A stretch of 64,000 nucleotides of DNA. It comes from Nonomuraea guangzhouensis (lineage in GTDB: Bacteria > Actinomycetota > Actinomycetes > Streptosporangiales > Streptosporangiaceae). Made by a program: the position numbers and the translations under genes. The notes beneath the pieces were generated by a model. That model saw only the letters and a list, made by a program, of their open reading frames with translations. It was not told where the DNA came from and searched no databases. Below, piece by piece: positions 6,936 through 14,465 of the stretch (position 1 is the stretch's first letter; each line of letters begins with the position of its first letter). The stretch lies in the NCBI RefSeq assembly GCF_019396345.1, contig NZ_JAHKRM010000003.1:186001-250000 (forward strand), written 5' to 3'.

Positions 6936-9002
6936 TCAGTAGTTTCGATCCAGGCCAAGGTTTCCGTGAACATCCACGCCGGCACTGTTGTCCATTGCTT
7001 CCCGCACGCTTTGCATCGTAGCCTCATCGGTCGAATATCTTCGGGCCCATTCGATGAACTTGTCGAAGGTCTCGGGGTTCGACGTTATTTCGTCTAGCGG
7101 CTTGAGACGCGGCGGGTTGTCGTCGGTGGCGAACGCGCTCCCTTTGAGGCTCTCCATCGCCTTCGGATCCCACTTGCCCTGCGCGATCCTGGCGCCGAGG
7201 ATCATCTCGCGAACCATCCACATGGTCATCTCGCGGTCGTCGTTCGCCTGCTGCAACGCCGAGTTCCTGGTTAGGCCCTCCTTTATCAGCCGCTCGGCTA
7301 GGAAGGCCGAGACATTTTCGAACACGATCGGTGTGAGCTTCTCGTGGGCTTTGTTCCCCCAGTCCCCGAACCGCCCAGCAAGCTTGCCCGCAGGCCCGGT
7401 CAGCTCGCCCAGCACATCATTGATCAGGCCCTTCAGCTCTGCCCTGGCCTGTTCATCGCTCTTAGCCTGAGCCATGAGGACCAGCCTTCGAGGTTCGAGC
7501 AGGTGCCCCATGAAGCGAGCCTCAGGGAGAAGCAATTGCTGCATGTTTTCCCCGTTGCCCAGCTTGTAGGACTCCTGGATCGCCTTGAACATGCGCTGGG
7601 CTTCCGCGCCCACCAGAGCCTTCACTGCGCCCTCGTTGCGGCCCACGAAGGTCAGCACCCGATCCATCTCGAGCTGGTTGATGTTCTTCAGGTCAGGGGA
7701 TCTTTTTTCGAAGACTCCGAAGATCTCATCGATGTGCGCGGCCATGACTGTCCCCATCGGTCCGTCCAGGAAGGACAACCGGTCCAGCTTCTTCTGGTCG
7801 ACGATTGTCAGCTTCCCGTCGTCCCCTGCTTTGAAGACACCGTCGAGTTCCGTCTTGAGGATGACGAGCGCGTCGTTGGTGAACTTGAGCGACTCCTTGT
7901 CCTTGCCGCTCAACGCCGTCTGCAGAAGGCCGGCGACCGGAGCGTAGTTCTTCGTGTGGTTGAAGCCGTCCAGCCGATCCGTGAGCAAGTACTCCATGAT
8001 GCTCTTGTTCCAGCCCTGTGGGGTGTGGAAGAGCAGGGCCTGCGCTGCCTCCGGCGTGTGTCTCGCGGCCTGGGACAGATCGTCGATGACGCTAGCCTTG
8101 ATCGGCTTCCCCGGTTCCCCCATGTTGGGCCCGCCGGGCTGCATCGAATCGCTGAGCCCGAGCACGGTGGCCAAGTCCATGGCGTTGGCGTAGGGCGGGC
8201 CGGAATCCGACAGCTCCTTTTGATGGACGATCGCGTCCCGGCCCACCACCTCCATGAATCGCTTGGAGAACGGCGGCTTGCCGTCGCTCGCCCGCCAGAT
8301 CAGTGCCTGCGCCTGATAGCCGACGTAAGCCACCTCGTTGGCCCTGTGCTGCGCTCGCCCTTCCTTCACCAACTGGGAGAGGAACGCCTCGCCCATGAAC
8401 GCCGGGTCTTTGGGATTGGTGCCCTTGGCCAGGGCCGTGGCGAGCAGCTTCATGCCCTCCTTGACTTGCTGGGACACTTGGTCGCCCTTGGCGCTCCGCA
8501 TCATTACGTTGGCCCGCATCTGCAGGGCCAGCGCCGCCGGCAGCTCGGTGATGCCCTTGGCCCCCAGTTTGGCCAGGAAGGCCTTGACGAACTCCGGGTC
8601 AGAGGACTTGCCCGCGAGTCCTCGCAGCTGCGCCATGGCATTGGCGTCCCCGCGGCCTGCGGCCACTGCGGCGTTCGCGGCCAGCGTTCCGTTCAGCAAT
8701 CCCTCGGCGGCTGCCAGCGAATCGGGGACGGGAACCATGGTCCCGGCCGGCGTGTGCGTGCCGAAAGTGACCTTCAGTCGTTCCATCTCCCTGATCAGGT
8801 TTTGCCGCCGCCGCAGGTCCTCGACCTCCGCCCCGACCTCCCTGGCCATGTCGCGGATGCGCAGCGCCGGTCCGGTGTCCAGCCCCGCGGCCGAGAGTTC
8901 GCCGTGCAGTGCCGCGGCCAGTCCCTCGAGTTGCTGGGCCGCCGCGCTGTGCCTGGAGACCAGACTGTCGAACTCGGGTTGTTTGATCCCGGTGAAGCTC
9001 AC
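6936..9002 (-). CDS. large helical ESX-associated protein (DUF6571-like)
   Basis: 688 residues, almost wholly alpha-helical and without signal peptide or membrane helix. The GTG start at 9002 overlaps the stop of the WXG100-like gene by four bases (GTGA). Residues 1-100 form a coiled region resembling a WXG100/LXG N-terminus. The middle has the run of helical units (for example FVKAFLAKLGAKGITELPAA and AEAQALLFHTPQG-type pieces) seen in the long actinobacterial proteins called DUF6571. No catalytic motif was seen. By position and architecture it is a candidate type VII secretion substrate or scaffold with the 77-residue partner. The family call is from general resemblance, so moderate. Confidence 0.6.
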   Translation of the reverse strand: MSFTGIKQPEFDSLVSRHSAAAQQLEGLAAALHGELSAAGLDTGPALRIRDMAREVGAEVEDLRRRQNLIREMERLKVTFGTHTPAGTMVPVPDSLAAAEGLLNGTLAANAAVAAGRGDANAMAQLRGLAGKSSDPEFVKAFLAKLGAKGITELPAALALQMRANVMMRSAKGDQVSQQVKEGMKLLATALAKGTNPKDPAFMGEAFLSQLVKEGRAQHRANEVAYVGYQAQALIWRASDGKPPFSKRFMEVVGRDAIVHQKELSDSGPPYANAMDLATVLGLSDSMQPGGPNMGEPGKPIKASVIDDLSQAARHTPEAAQALLFHTPQGWNKSIMEYLLTDRLDGFNHTKNYAPVAGLLQTALSGKDKESLKFTNDALVILKTELDGVFKAGDDGKLTIVDQKKLDRLSFLDGPMGTVMAAHIDEIFGVFEKRSPDLKNINQLEMDRVLTFVGRNEGAVKALVGAEAQRMFKAIQESYKLGNGENMQQLLLPEARFMGHLLEPRRLVLMAQAKSDEQARAELKGLINDVLGELTGPAGKLAGRFGDWGNKAHEKLTPIVFENVSAFLAERLIKEGLTRNSALQQANDDREMTMWMVREMILGARIAQGKWDPKAMESLKGSAFATDDNPPRLKPLDEITSNPETFDKFIEWARRYSTDEATMQSVREAMDNSAGVDVHGNLGLDRNY

Positions 9003-9232
9003 CTCGTACCTGCCAGTTTGTCGCTGGCGTCCGCGACGGCACGGGCGAGCATCGCGCGTAGCTCCCGCTCGCGGCCGTGTACGGTCTGGCTGAAGCGGAC
9101 GCCCGTCGGTCCGACCCATGCGTCGGCATCCAGTAGCTCGCAGGAAGGGTGAAGGGCCCACCAGTGGTCGTCGGACAGCTTCTGGATGCGTTGCGCCGCT
9201 GCCCGCATCGCCTCGCGATCAAGATCAGGCAT
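8999..9232 (-). CDS. WXG100-like ESX partner protein
   Basis: 77 residues. The start is the ATG at 9232 with GAGGAGAG nine bases upstream; longer in-frame starts lack a ribosome site. Two helices flank a turn with W39-V-G41, the WXG signature, then RFSQTVHGRERELRAMLA. Such proteins pair as helical hairpins and travel through type VII (ESX) secretion. Its stop overlaps the start of the 688-residue protein, so the two are translationally coupled and may form a complex. Confidence 0.7.
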   Translation of the reverse strand: MPDLDREAMRAAAQRIQKLSDDHWWALHPSCELLDADAWVGPTGVRFSQTVHGRERELRAMLARAVADASDKLAGTR

Positions 9233-9487
9233 GCCGATCTCTCCTCGTACGACTCCCAAGCCCCCTAGAGACGATAGCTCTCTCCGGGCCGATTGCCCTG
9301 GTATCCAACAAACTCGGAATTTTTCCTTACAATTCGAGCCAAATAACTCGCCAGTGCGTACACCTTTGAAGCGACATGCAGACTCCGACGGACGTCTACT
9401 CTTTCTTGATTGCGTGTGGTTCGTACGCTTTGTTCTGCCTGTTGGCACGTCCATGACGGATACCCGCAGTTGACTCTTGACTAAACG

Positions 9488-9622
9488 TCACAGTGAGCCG
9501 GTTTCAAGCTGAGTAAGCTCATCGGCGACCCGATCGATGGGGATGAGGGTGCCGTCGAGGATGGCGTAGGCCAGACGTGACGCGCGGGCCACGGCGGCGC
9601 GCACCGGCCCCTCGGGCGCCTT
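9488..9622 (-). pseudogene. DDE transposase remnant (IS5-type)
   Basis: About 44 codons read ASRLAYAILDGTLIPIDRVA, which matches the catalytic-core start of the IS5/IS1648-like DDE transposases (AxxDGTLxPxDR). The frame then departs (DELTQLETGSL) and stops. No N-terminal domain, remaining DDE residues, terminal inverted repeats or target duplication were found. It is a short fossil of an insertion sequence. Confidence 0.65.
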
Positions 9623-9823
9623 CCGCCAGTCCACCGAGCTCACCAAGCCCCAGCGCGACGTGTTCACCGCCCTCGACGTCCCCGCACCCAAGAACACCGC
9701 TTGCCACGATCTACGTGCCACCTGCGTGCTACTTCGTTCCGTCCTACGTTCGGTGGTTGGTGCAGGTCAGGTCGGGACACCTTCGCCATGATCGAAAGCA
9801 GCGCCGGGAACAGAAGGGCTCCC

Positions 9824-9965
9824 ATGCGCCGCATCGCCCTCACCTCTATCAGCGCCACCGTCAGCGCACTCCCTGCTCATCCCGCTCGCCGCGAACGCAG
9901 CGTGGGCCGGACCGCCCGGCATCCCAACCGCGCAGGTCGTCCTCGACGAACTGGCCGAGACATAA
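9824..9965 (+). pseudogene. remnant of secreted HNH endonuclease-type protein (DUF1524)
   Basis: An ATG at 9824 starts MRRIALTSISATVSA, a signal-peptide N-terminus; a shift of one frame then continues SLLIPLAANAAWAGPPGIPTA followed by QVVLDELAET and TAA at 9963. This is the leader and mature start (PGIPTA) typical of secreted HNH/DUF1524 proteins of actinomycetes, but the nuclease part is absent. It is frameshifted and truncated. The identification rests on the leader pattern only. Confidence 0.45.
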
Positions 9966-10029
9966 TCTGGAATATGGCGACCAGGTATGGTGGCAGAGTG
10001 CCCCGAGCGCCTGAGTCGTTGGAGCGAGC

Positions 10030-12360
10030 ATGCCGGTGGCCGCACGGAATGTGTCCGGCGGTTGCCGACTGCCTGCGGAACTCAACAGTTTCGTGGGCCG
10101 TCGGCACGAAATAGCCGAGGTCAAGCGGCTTCTTTCGGAAGCCAGGCTGGTGACCCTCGTCGGCGTGGGCGGTGTCGGCAAGTCCCGGCTGGCGTTGCGG
10201 GTCGCGTTCGACGTACGGCGTGCTTTCCCCGACGGCGTGTGGCTGGTCGAGCTGGCGGCGCTGGAGACCCCGGAGCTGCTCGTCCAGGCGGTGACCGAAA
10301 CGTTGGAGATCCCGGACCGTTCCGCGCGGACTCCGATCGAGGTGCTCACCGACCACCTGCGGGACAGGCATGTGCTCATCGTGCTGGACAACTGCGAGCA
10401 CCTGCTGGTCGAGTGTGCCGCCATGGTGGAGGCGCTGATGCTGCGCTCGGCCGGGCTGCACGTCCTGGCGACCAGCCGGCAGGCGCTCGGCGTCGAGGGC
10501 GAGCACCTCATACCGGTGCCGACGCTGCAGGTTCCGGAGGCCAACGGGTTGCGGCCGTCCACCGAGGCGATGCGGCAGTCGGACGCGGTGCGGCTGTTCG
10601 CCGAGCGGGCGCAGGTCGTGCTGCCCGGCTTCGAGGTCACCAACGCCAACCTGGACGGCGTGGCGGGGATCTGCCGGCGGCTCGACGGCATCCCGCTGGC
10701 CATCGAGCTGGCGGCAGTATGGCTGAGCGCGCTGTCCGTGCAGCAGCTGCTGGCCCGGCTGGACGATCGGTTCCGGCTGCTCACGAGGGGGGCGCGGACG
10801 GCCCTGCCGCGCCAGCAGACGTTGCGGGCGCTGATCGACTGGAGCTACGTCCTGTGCACCGAGCAGGAACGCCTGCTGTGGCACCGGATCTCCGTGTTCT
10901 CCGGCGGCCTTGACCTGGGGACGGCCGAGCACGTGTGCTCCGGGGACGGCATCCTGCCCGGCGAGGTCGTCGACCTGGTGACCGGGCTGGTGGACAAGTC
11001 CGTCCTGACCCGCGTGGAGCAGGGGGCGACGGTGCGCTACCGGCTGCTGGAGACGATCCGCCAGTACGGCCGGGACCGGCTGCGGGAGTCGGGCGACGAG
11101 GCGGCGCTGAGGGTCCGGCATCGCGACTGGTGCCGGGATCTCGTGACCAGGGCCCAGCAGGGCTGGTACGGGCCCGACCAGGTGGCCTGGTTCACCCGCC
11201 TGCGCAGTGAGCACGGCAATCTCCGCACCGCCCTCGATTTCTGCCTCGCGACACCCGGCGAGGTCGAGTCCGGCCTGGTCATCGCCACGGCATTGCGCTT
11301 CTACTGGATCGCGGCCGGCTCGCTGCGCGAGGGACGCATCTGGCTCGACCGCCTGCTGGCCGCCGACTCGGCGCCGACTCCCGTCCGCGCCCGCGCGCTC
11401 CTGGTGAACGCGCGGCTGGCGGCCCTGCAGAGCGACTTCGCGGAAGTGGCCCCGATGCTGGAGGAGTGCCGGTGCCTCGCGCGGCGTCTCGACGACGCGG
11501 CGGTCCTGGCCGGGGCCACCTACGTCGCCGGCCTCGCGGCGCTGATCCAGCAGGACCCGGCCGCCGCGGTGGACCTCCTCGACGCGGCGCTCGAGGGCAA
11601 TCGCACGGTGGACGACCAGATGGGCGTGGTCAACTCGCTGATGTACCTGGCCACCGCGCACTCCCTCCTCGGTCATGATGATCAGGCGCTCACGCAGTTC
11701 AAGGAGTGCCTGGCGATCTGCGAGGGCCGCCGGGAACACTGGTTCAGGTCGTACACGCTGTGGCTGTTCGGGATCCAGATGTGGAGGCACGGCGACACCG
11801 CGCGGGCGGTCGCGATGGAGCGCGAGGCGATCCGGCTCAAGGAGCCCTTCAACGACCGGCTGGGCATCGCCCTGTGCATCGAGGCGCTGGCGTGGATGGC
11901 CGCGAGCCAGGACGCCGAGCGGGCCGTCGTGCTGCTCGGGGCGTCGCAGGAGACCTGGAGGGCGTTCGGCGGGCCGCTGTTCGGCTACCTGTCGGGCTAC
12001 CACGAGGCCGCTGAGATGGTGGCGCGGGAACGCCTCGGTGGCAAGGGGTTCGACCTCGCCTTCCACAAGGGCACCGTGCTAGCCCGTACCGAGGCGATCG
12101 CGTACGCCATGGGCCAGGGCGCGATGCCGGAGAAGCCGTCCCGCGAGCCGTCTCCGCTGACCCGGCGGGAGAGGGAGATCGCCCAGCTCGTCGCCAAGGG
12201 CATGAGCAACAGGGAGATCGCGGCCACGCTAGTGATCGCGCAGCGTACCGCCGAAGGACATGTCGAGCACATCCTGTGCAAACTCGGGTTCAATTCGCGG
12301 GCGCAGATCGCCGCGTGGGTGGGCGCACAGGAGGACGGTCTTCCCGGGAGTTCCTCATGA
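10030..12360 (+). CDS. LuxR-family regulator with NB-ARC-type ATPase
   Basis: 776 residues, with GGAG eight bases before the ATG. Residues 15-330 form a STAND/AfsR-like ATPase: Walker A GVGGVGKS (45-52), Walker B-like HVLIVLDNCEHL, and the LATSRQALGVEGE sensor. A TPR-like helical region fills the centre. The C-terminus (about 700-770) is a LuxR/GerE helix-turn-helix with PLTRREREIAQLVAKGMSNR and IAATLVIAQRTAEGHVEHIL. There is no SARP domain, so this is the ATPase-LuxR class of signal-responsive activators. It overlaps the next small gene by ATGA, which suggests it is cotranscribed with the zeta-like kinase downstream. Confidence 0.92.
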   Translation: MPVAARNVSGGCRLPAELNSFVGRRHEIAEVKRLLSEARLVTLVGVGGVGKSRLALRVAFDVRRAFPDGVWLVELAALETPELLVQAVTETLEIPDRSARTPIEVLTDHLRDRHVLIVLDNCEHLLVECAAMVEALMLRSAGLHVLATSRQALGVEGEHLIPVPTLQVPEANGLRPSTEAMRQSDAVRLFAERAQVVLPGFEVTNANLDGVAGICRRLDGIPLAIELAAVWLSALSVQQLLARLDDRFRLLTRGARTALPRQQTLRALIDWSYVLCTEQERLLWHRISVFSGGLDLGTAEHVCSGDGILPGEVVDLVTGLVDKSVLTRVEQGATVRYRLLETIRQYGRDRLRESGDEAALRVRHRDWCRDLVTRAQQGWYGPDQVAWFTRLRSEHGNLRTALDFCLATPGEVESGLVIATALRFYWIAAGSLREGRIWLDRLLAADSAPTPVRARALLVNARLAALQSDFAEVAPMLEECRCLARRLDDAAVLAGATYVAGLAALIQQDPAAAVDLLDAALEGNRTVDDQMGVVNSLMYLATAHSLLGHDDQALTQFKECLAICEGRREHWFRSYTLWLFGIQMWRHGDTARAVAMEREAIRLKEPFNDRLGIALCIEALAWMAASQDAERAVVLLGASQETWRAFGGPLFGYLSGYHEAAEMVARERLGGKGFDLAFHKGTVLARTEAIAYAMGQGAMPEKPSREPSPLTRREREIAQLVAKGMSNREIAATLVIAQRTAEGHVEHILCKLGFNSRAQIAAWVGAQEDGLPGSSS

Positions 12361-12542
12361 CGCCGAGCGCCGATCTCTTGACGGACCAATCCACCTTCGT
12401 CGGGTGCCGGGTCGGGCCGGCGGCGGCCAAGGGCGCCTTCGTGCGCCAGCTCAACGAGCAGAGCGGCCCGCAGGCTGCCGGCGCGGTCCAGCGGGTGTTG
12501 GAGCACTGGCCGGTCCGCACGGCGTTTCAGCGGGCGGGATAG
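12357..12542 (+). CDS. 61-residue protein before the zeta-like kinase
   Basis: The ATG overlaps the stop of the LuxR regulator (ATGA), and third codon positions are strongly GC, which supports real coding. There is no signal, membrane helix or known motif; the protein has a small helical segment (QAAGAVQRVLEHWPV). It ends 20 bp before the zeta-like kinase start. Position directly ahead of a toxin-like gene suggests an antitoxin, but no similarity to the epsilon antitoxin could be seen. Function unknown. Confidence 0.55.
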   Translation: MTPSADLLTDQSTFVGCRVGPAAAKGAFVRQLNEQSGPQAAGAVQRVLEHWPVRTAFQRAG

Positions 12543-12562
12543 GCTGGCCGGAAGATCGCGAG

Positions 12563-13390
12563 GTGGAGCCTTTCCTGACGGAGGCCGGGCCGGTGGGTGG
12601 GACAGACGGTTGGGACGAGGCGGTGTGTTTCGAGGCCGCCCTGGACGTCATCGGCAGCCTCATGGCTTGGTGCACCGCCCAGGAGCAGGCCGCGGAAGGC
12701 AATCTCTTGGCGCGAGAGTCGTGGCGGGCGTTGCGCGGCAGGTATCTGAGGGAGTTCACCGGCCTCGACCCGGCCGACCGGGTCGCCGTGGGGCGGGCCG
12801 TCAAGGCGCACGGCGCGCGGGTCGCCGAGCTGGGCGGCACGCTCGAAGTGGTTCCCCGCACGGCGCCGGACGAGTACCGGCTCACCCGGGCGGAGCACAC
12901 CCGCCTGTTCACCGAGCGGATCGTGCCCGAGATGCTGGACGCCGCGACGCCCAGTCCGGAGCCGGCCGCGCTGCTCGTCGCGGGGGAGCCGGGCTCCGGG
13001 AAGACGACGCTGGTACGCCGGGCGACGCGGGCCCGGGTCGCGCCCAACGCGTGGGAGGTGATCGACCCGGAGGCGTTCCTCGCCCACCACCCCTACAGCT
13101 GGGACCTCGTGCTCCATGACGACCCGGTCGCCGGTGACCGGGTGATGACGGACGCGCTCGGCTGGTGCGCCCTGGCCGTCGAACGGGCGATCGCCCGCCG
13201 GGTGGACGTGGCGCTCGAGGTCGGCGCGAACCACGCCGAGGACGTGAGCGGCTACGCGGCGCTCTTCCGGGACGCCGGATATCGGGTCGAGGTCGAGATG
13301 ACGGCTGTGCCGGAGGCGGTCGCCAGGTTGCAGCTCATGATCCGCTACCACTGCCGCCACGGGAACTGGGAAGTGCTGCCGGACCGGTGA
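12563..13390 (+). CDS. solo zeta-toxin-like kinase
   Basis: 275 residues from a GTG at 12563 preceded by GGAAG; the frame is open further upstream, but that part overlaps the preceding small gene. Residues 1-100 are helical. From about 115 it carries RIVPEMLD then Walker A GEPGSGKTTLVRR and VIDPEAFLAHHP, the ATP site and catalytic Asp region of zeta/PezT kinases, which phosphorylate UDP-N-acetylglucosamine sugars. It continues as in the zeta domain of the 1346-residue protein opposite (GYRVEVEMTAVPEA parallels GYRVETEFVAVAGA) but stops right after RYHCRHGNW, so the distal part of the fold is missing. It could be a reduced toxin, a regulator or an immunity-like decoy. Confidence 0.75.
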   Translation: MEPFLTEAGPVGGTDGWDEAVCFEAALDVIGSLMAWCTAQEQAAEGNLLARESWRALRGRYLREFTGLDPADRVAVGRAVKAHGARVAELGGTLEVVPRTAPDEYRLTRAEHTRLFTERIVPEMLDAATPSPEPAALLVAGEPGSGKTTLVRRATRARVAPNAWEVIDPEAFLAHHPYSWDLVLHDDPVAGDRVMTDALGWCALAVERAIARRVDVALEVGANHAEDVSGYAALFRDAGYRVEVEMTAVPEAVARLQLMIRYHCRHGNWEVLPDR

Positions 13391-13391
13391 C

Positions 13392-14465
13392 TCAGGTCGC
13401 GGGCGTGGCCCGCCGGAAGAGCGCGGCCCGGGCGCGGAACCAGGTCACCGTGTCCAGGGACGGCGGGCGGGCGCCAGCGCCGCCAAGGTGGGCGAGGAAG
13501 TCCGTCTCGGGTGCGAGGGCGTGCTCGCGCAGGTAGTACGCCACGGCATCGGACCAGATCCAGGCGCCGTCCGTACGGAAGCTCCAGGGGACCACGCGGT
13601 GTCGCGAGGGGTTCACGATGTCGTCCCGGAGGACCGGATTGTCGCGGATCACCGTCGCGGACGTGAGGTAACCGATGATCCGCTCGCGCTGGGCCGAATC
13701 GGTCATGAGCGGATGGTCGGCGTGGAAGCCGGGGCCCGTTCCGCCGTCCACGGCGTCGTACACCCGCGCTCTGTGGAAGGCGTACGGCCGGGTGGGCGCC
13801 CACAGCAGTGACGAGCGCGCCTGGGCGGTTCGCTGGTATGGCGGCAGGGCCGACGCGTCCGTGTAGACCTCGACCTGCGGATCCGCCTCGCCCCGCTCAC
13901 TCAGGGCGACCTGCGCGCGCAGCGCGAGCAGGCAGGGATCAGTGTCCGGGGCGACCTCGGCGAGGTACACCCGTTTCGCGCGAGGCCCGGGAGGGCCGTC
14001 GGGAGGGAAGCGCCACGCCCGCCACAGGCCGAGGGCTCCCGACCGGGCGGCCACCAGTTCGATCATGGTCGTGTCCCGGTCGTCCAGCAGGGTGTCCGCG
14101 AGCGCCAGGTCTTTCGTGTCGGTGAGGTCGAGGCAGCGGCCGATCCGTTCCCTGTGCACGCGGAGCACGGCCAGCGGCGCCGGGGCGAACTCCCATGCCG
14201 GGCCCGCCGCGTCCGGTTCGGCGGTGAGCGTGGCGTGAACGCCCGCGCTCGCCAGCAGGCCGGTGAGGAGGCCGGCGTCGCGATCGGCCAGCGGCACGCC
14301 GCGTTCGGCGACGGCGACGGCGACGGCCTTGGCGAGGCTCTCCAGATCCTCGGCGACCAGCCGGTCCCTGGCCTCGGCGATCAGGCCGTCGGGCACCCGC
14401 CCGGACAGGCGCAGCAGCATCGCGTGACAGTCCGCGACCAGGCTCGGGAACCGGTAGGGCGTCAT
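13392..14465 (-). CDS. protein downstream of WXG-zeta toxin, candidate immunity factor
   Basis: 357 residues, no signal peptide or membrane segment. The ATG overlaps the toxin stop (ATGA), so it is translated together with the toxin, the usual place for an immunity or accessory gene. Recognisable features are few: a helical first half (LVAEDLESLAKAVAVAVAE) and a second half rich in aromatic residues (PTRPYAFHRARVYDAVDGG, WSFRTDGAWIWSDAVAYYL). No family was recognised. Its stop lies one base from the stop of the solo zeta kinase on the other strand, leaving no room for a terminator. Confidence 0.75.
   Translation of the reverse strand: MTPYRFPSLVADCHAMLLRLSGRVPDGLIAEARDRLVAEDLESLAKAVAVAVAERGVPLADRDAGLLTGLLASAGVHATLTAEPDAAGPAWEFAPAPLAVLRVHRERIGRCLDLTDTKDLALADTLLDDRDTTMIELVAARSGALGLWRAWRFPPDGPPGPRAKRVYLAEVAPDTDPCLLALRAQVALSERGEADPQVEVYTDASALPPYQRTAQARSSLLWAPTRPYAFHRARVYDAVDGGTGPGFHADHPLMTDSAQRERIIGYLTSATVIRDNPVLRDDIVNPSRHRVVPWSFRTDGAWIWSDAVAYYLREHALAPETDFLAHLGGAGARPPSLDTVTWFRARAALFRRATPAT

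Noticed and set aside
7344..9152. 602-codon plus-strand frame opposite the 688-residue ESX-like protein
   Set aside because: It is a shadow of the real minus-strand gene; its translation is low-complexity and has no domain, while the opposite strand has a helical protein with coupled starts.
9877..12066. 729-codon minus-strand frame opposite the LuxR regulator
   Set aside because: Antisense shadow typical of high-GC DNA; the plus strand has Walker and LuxR motifs.
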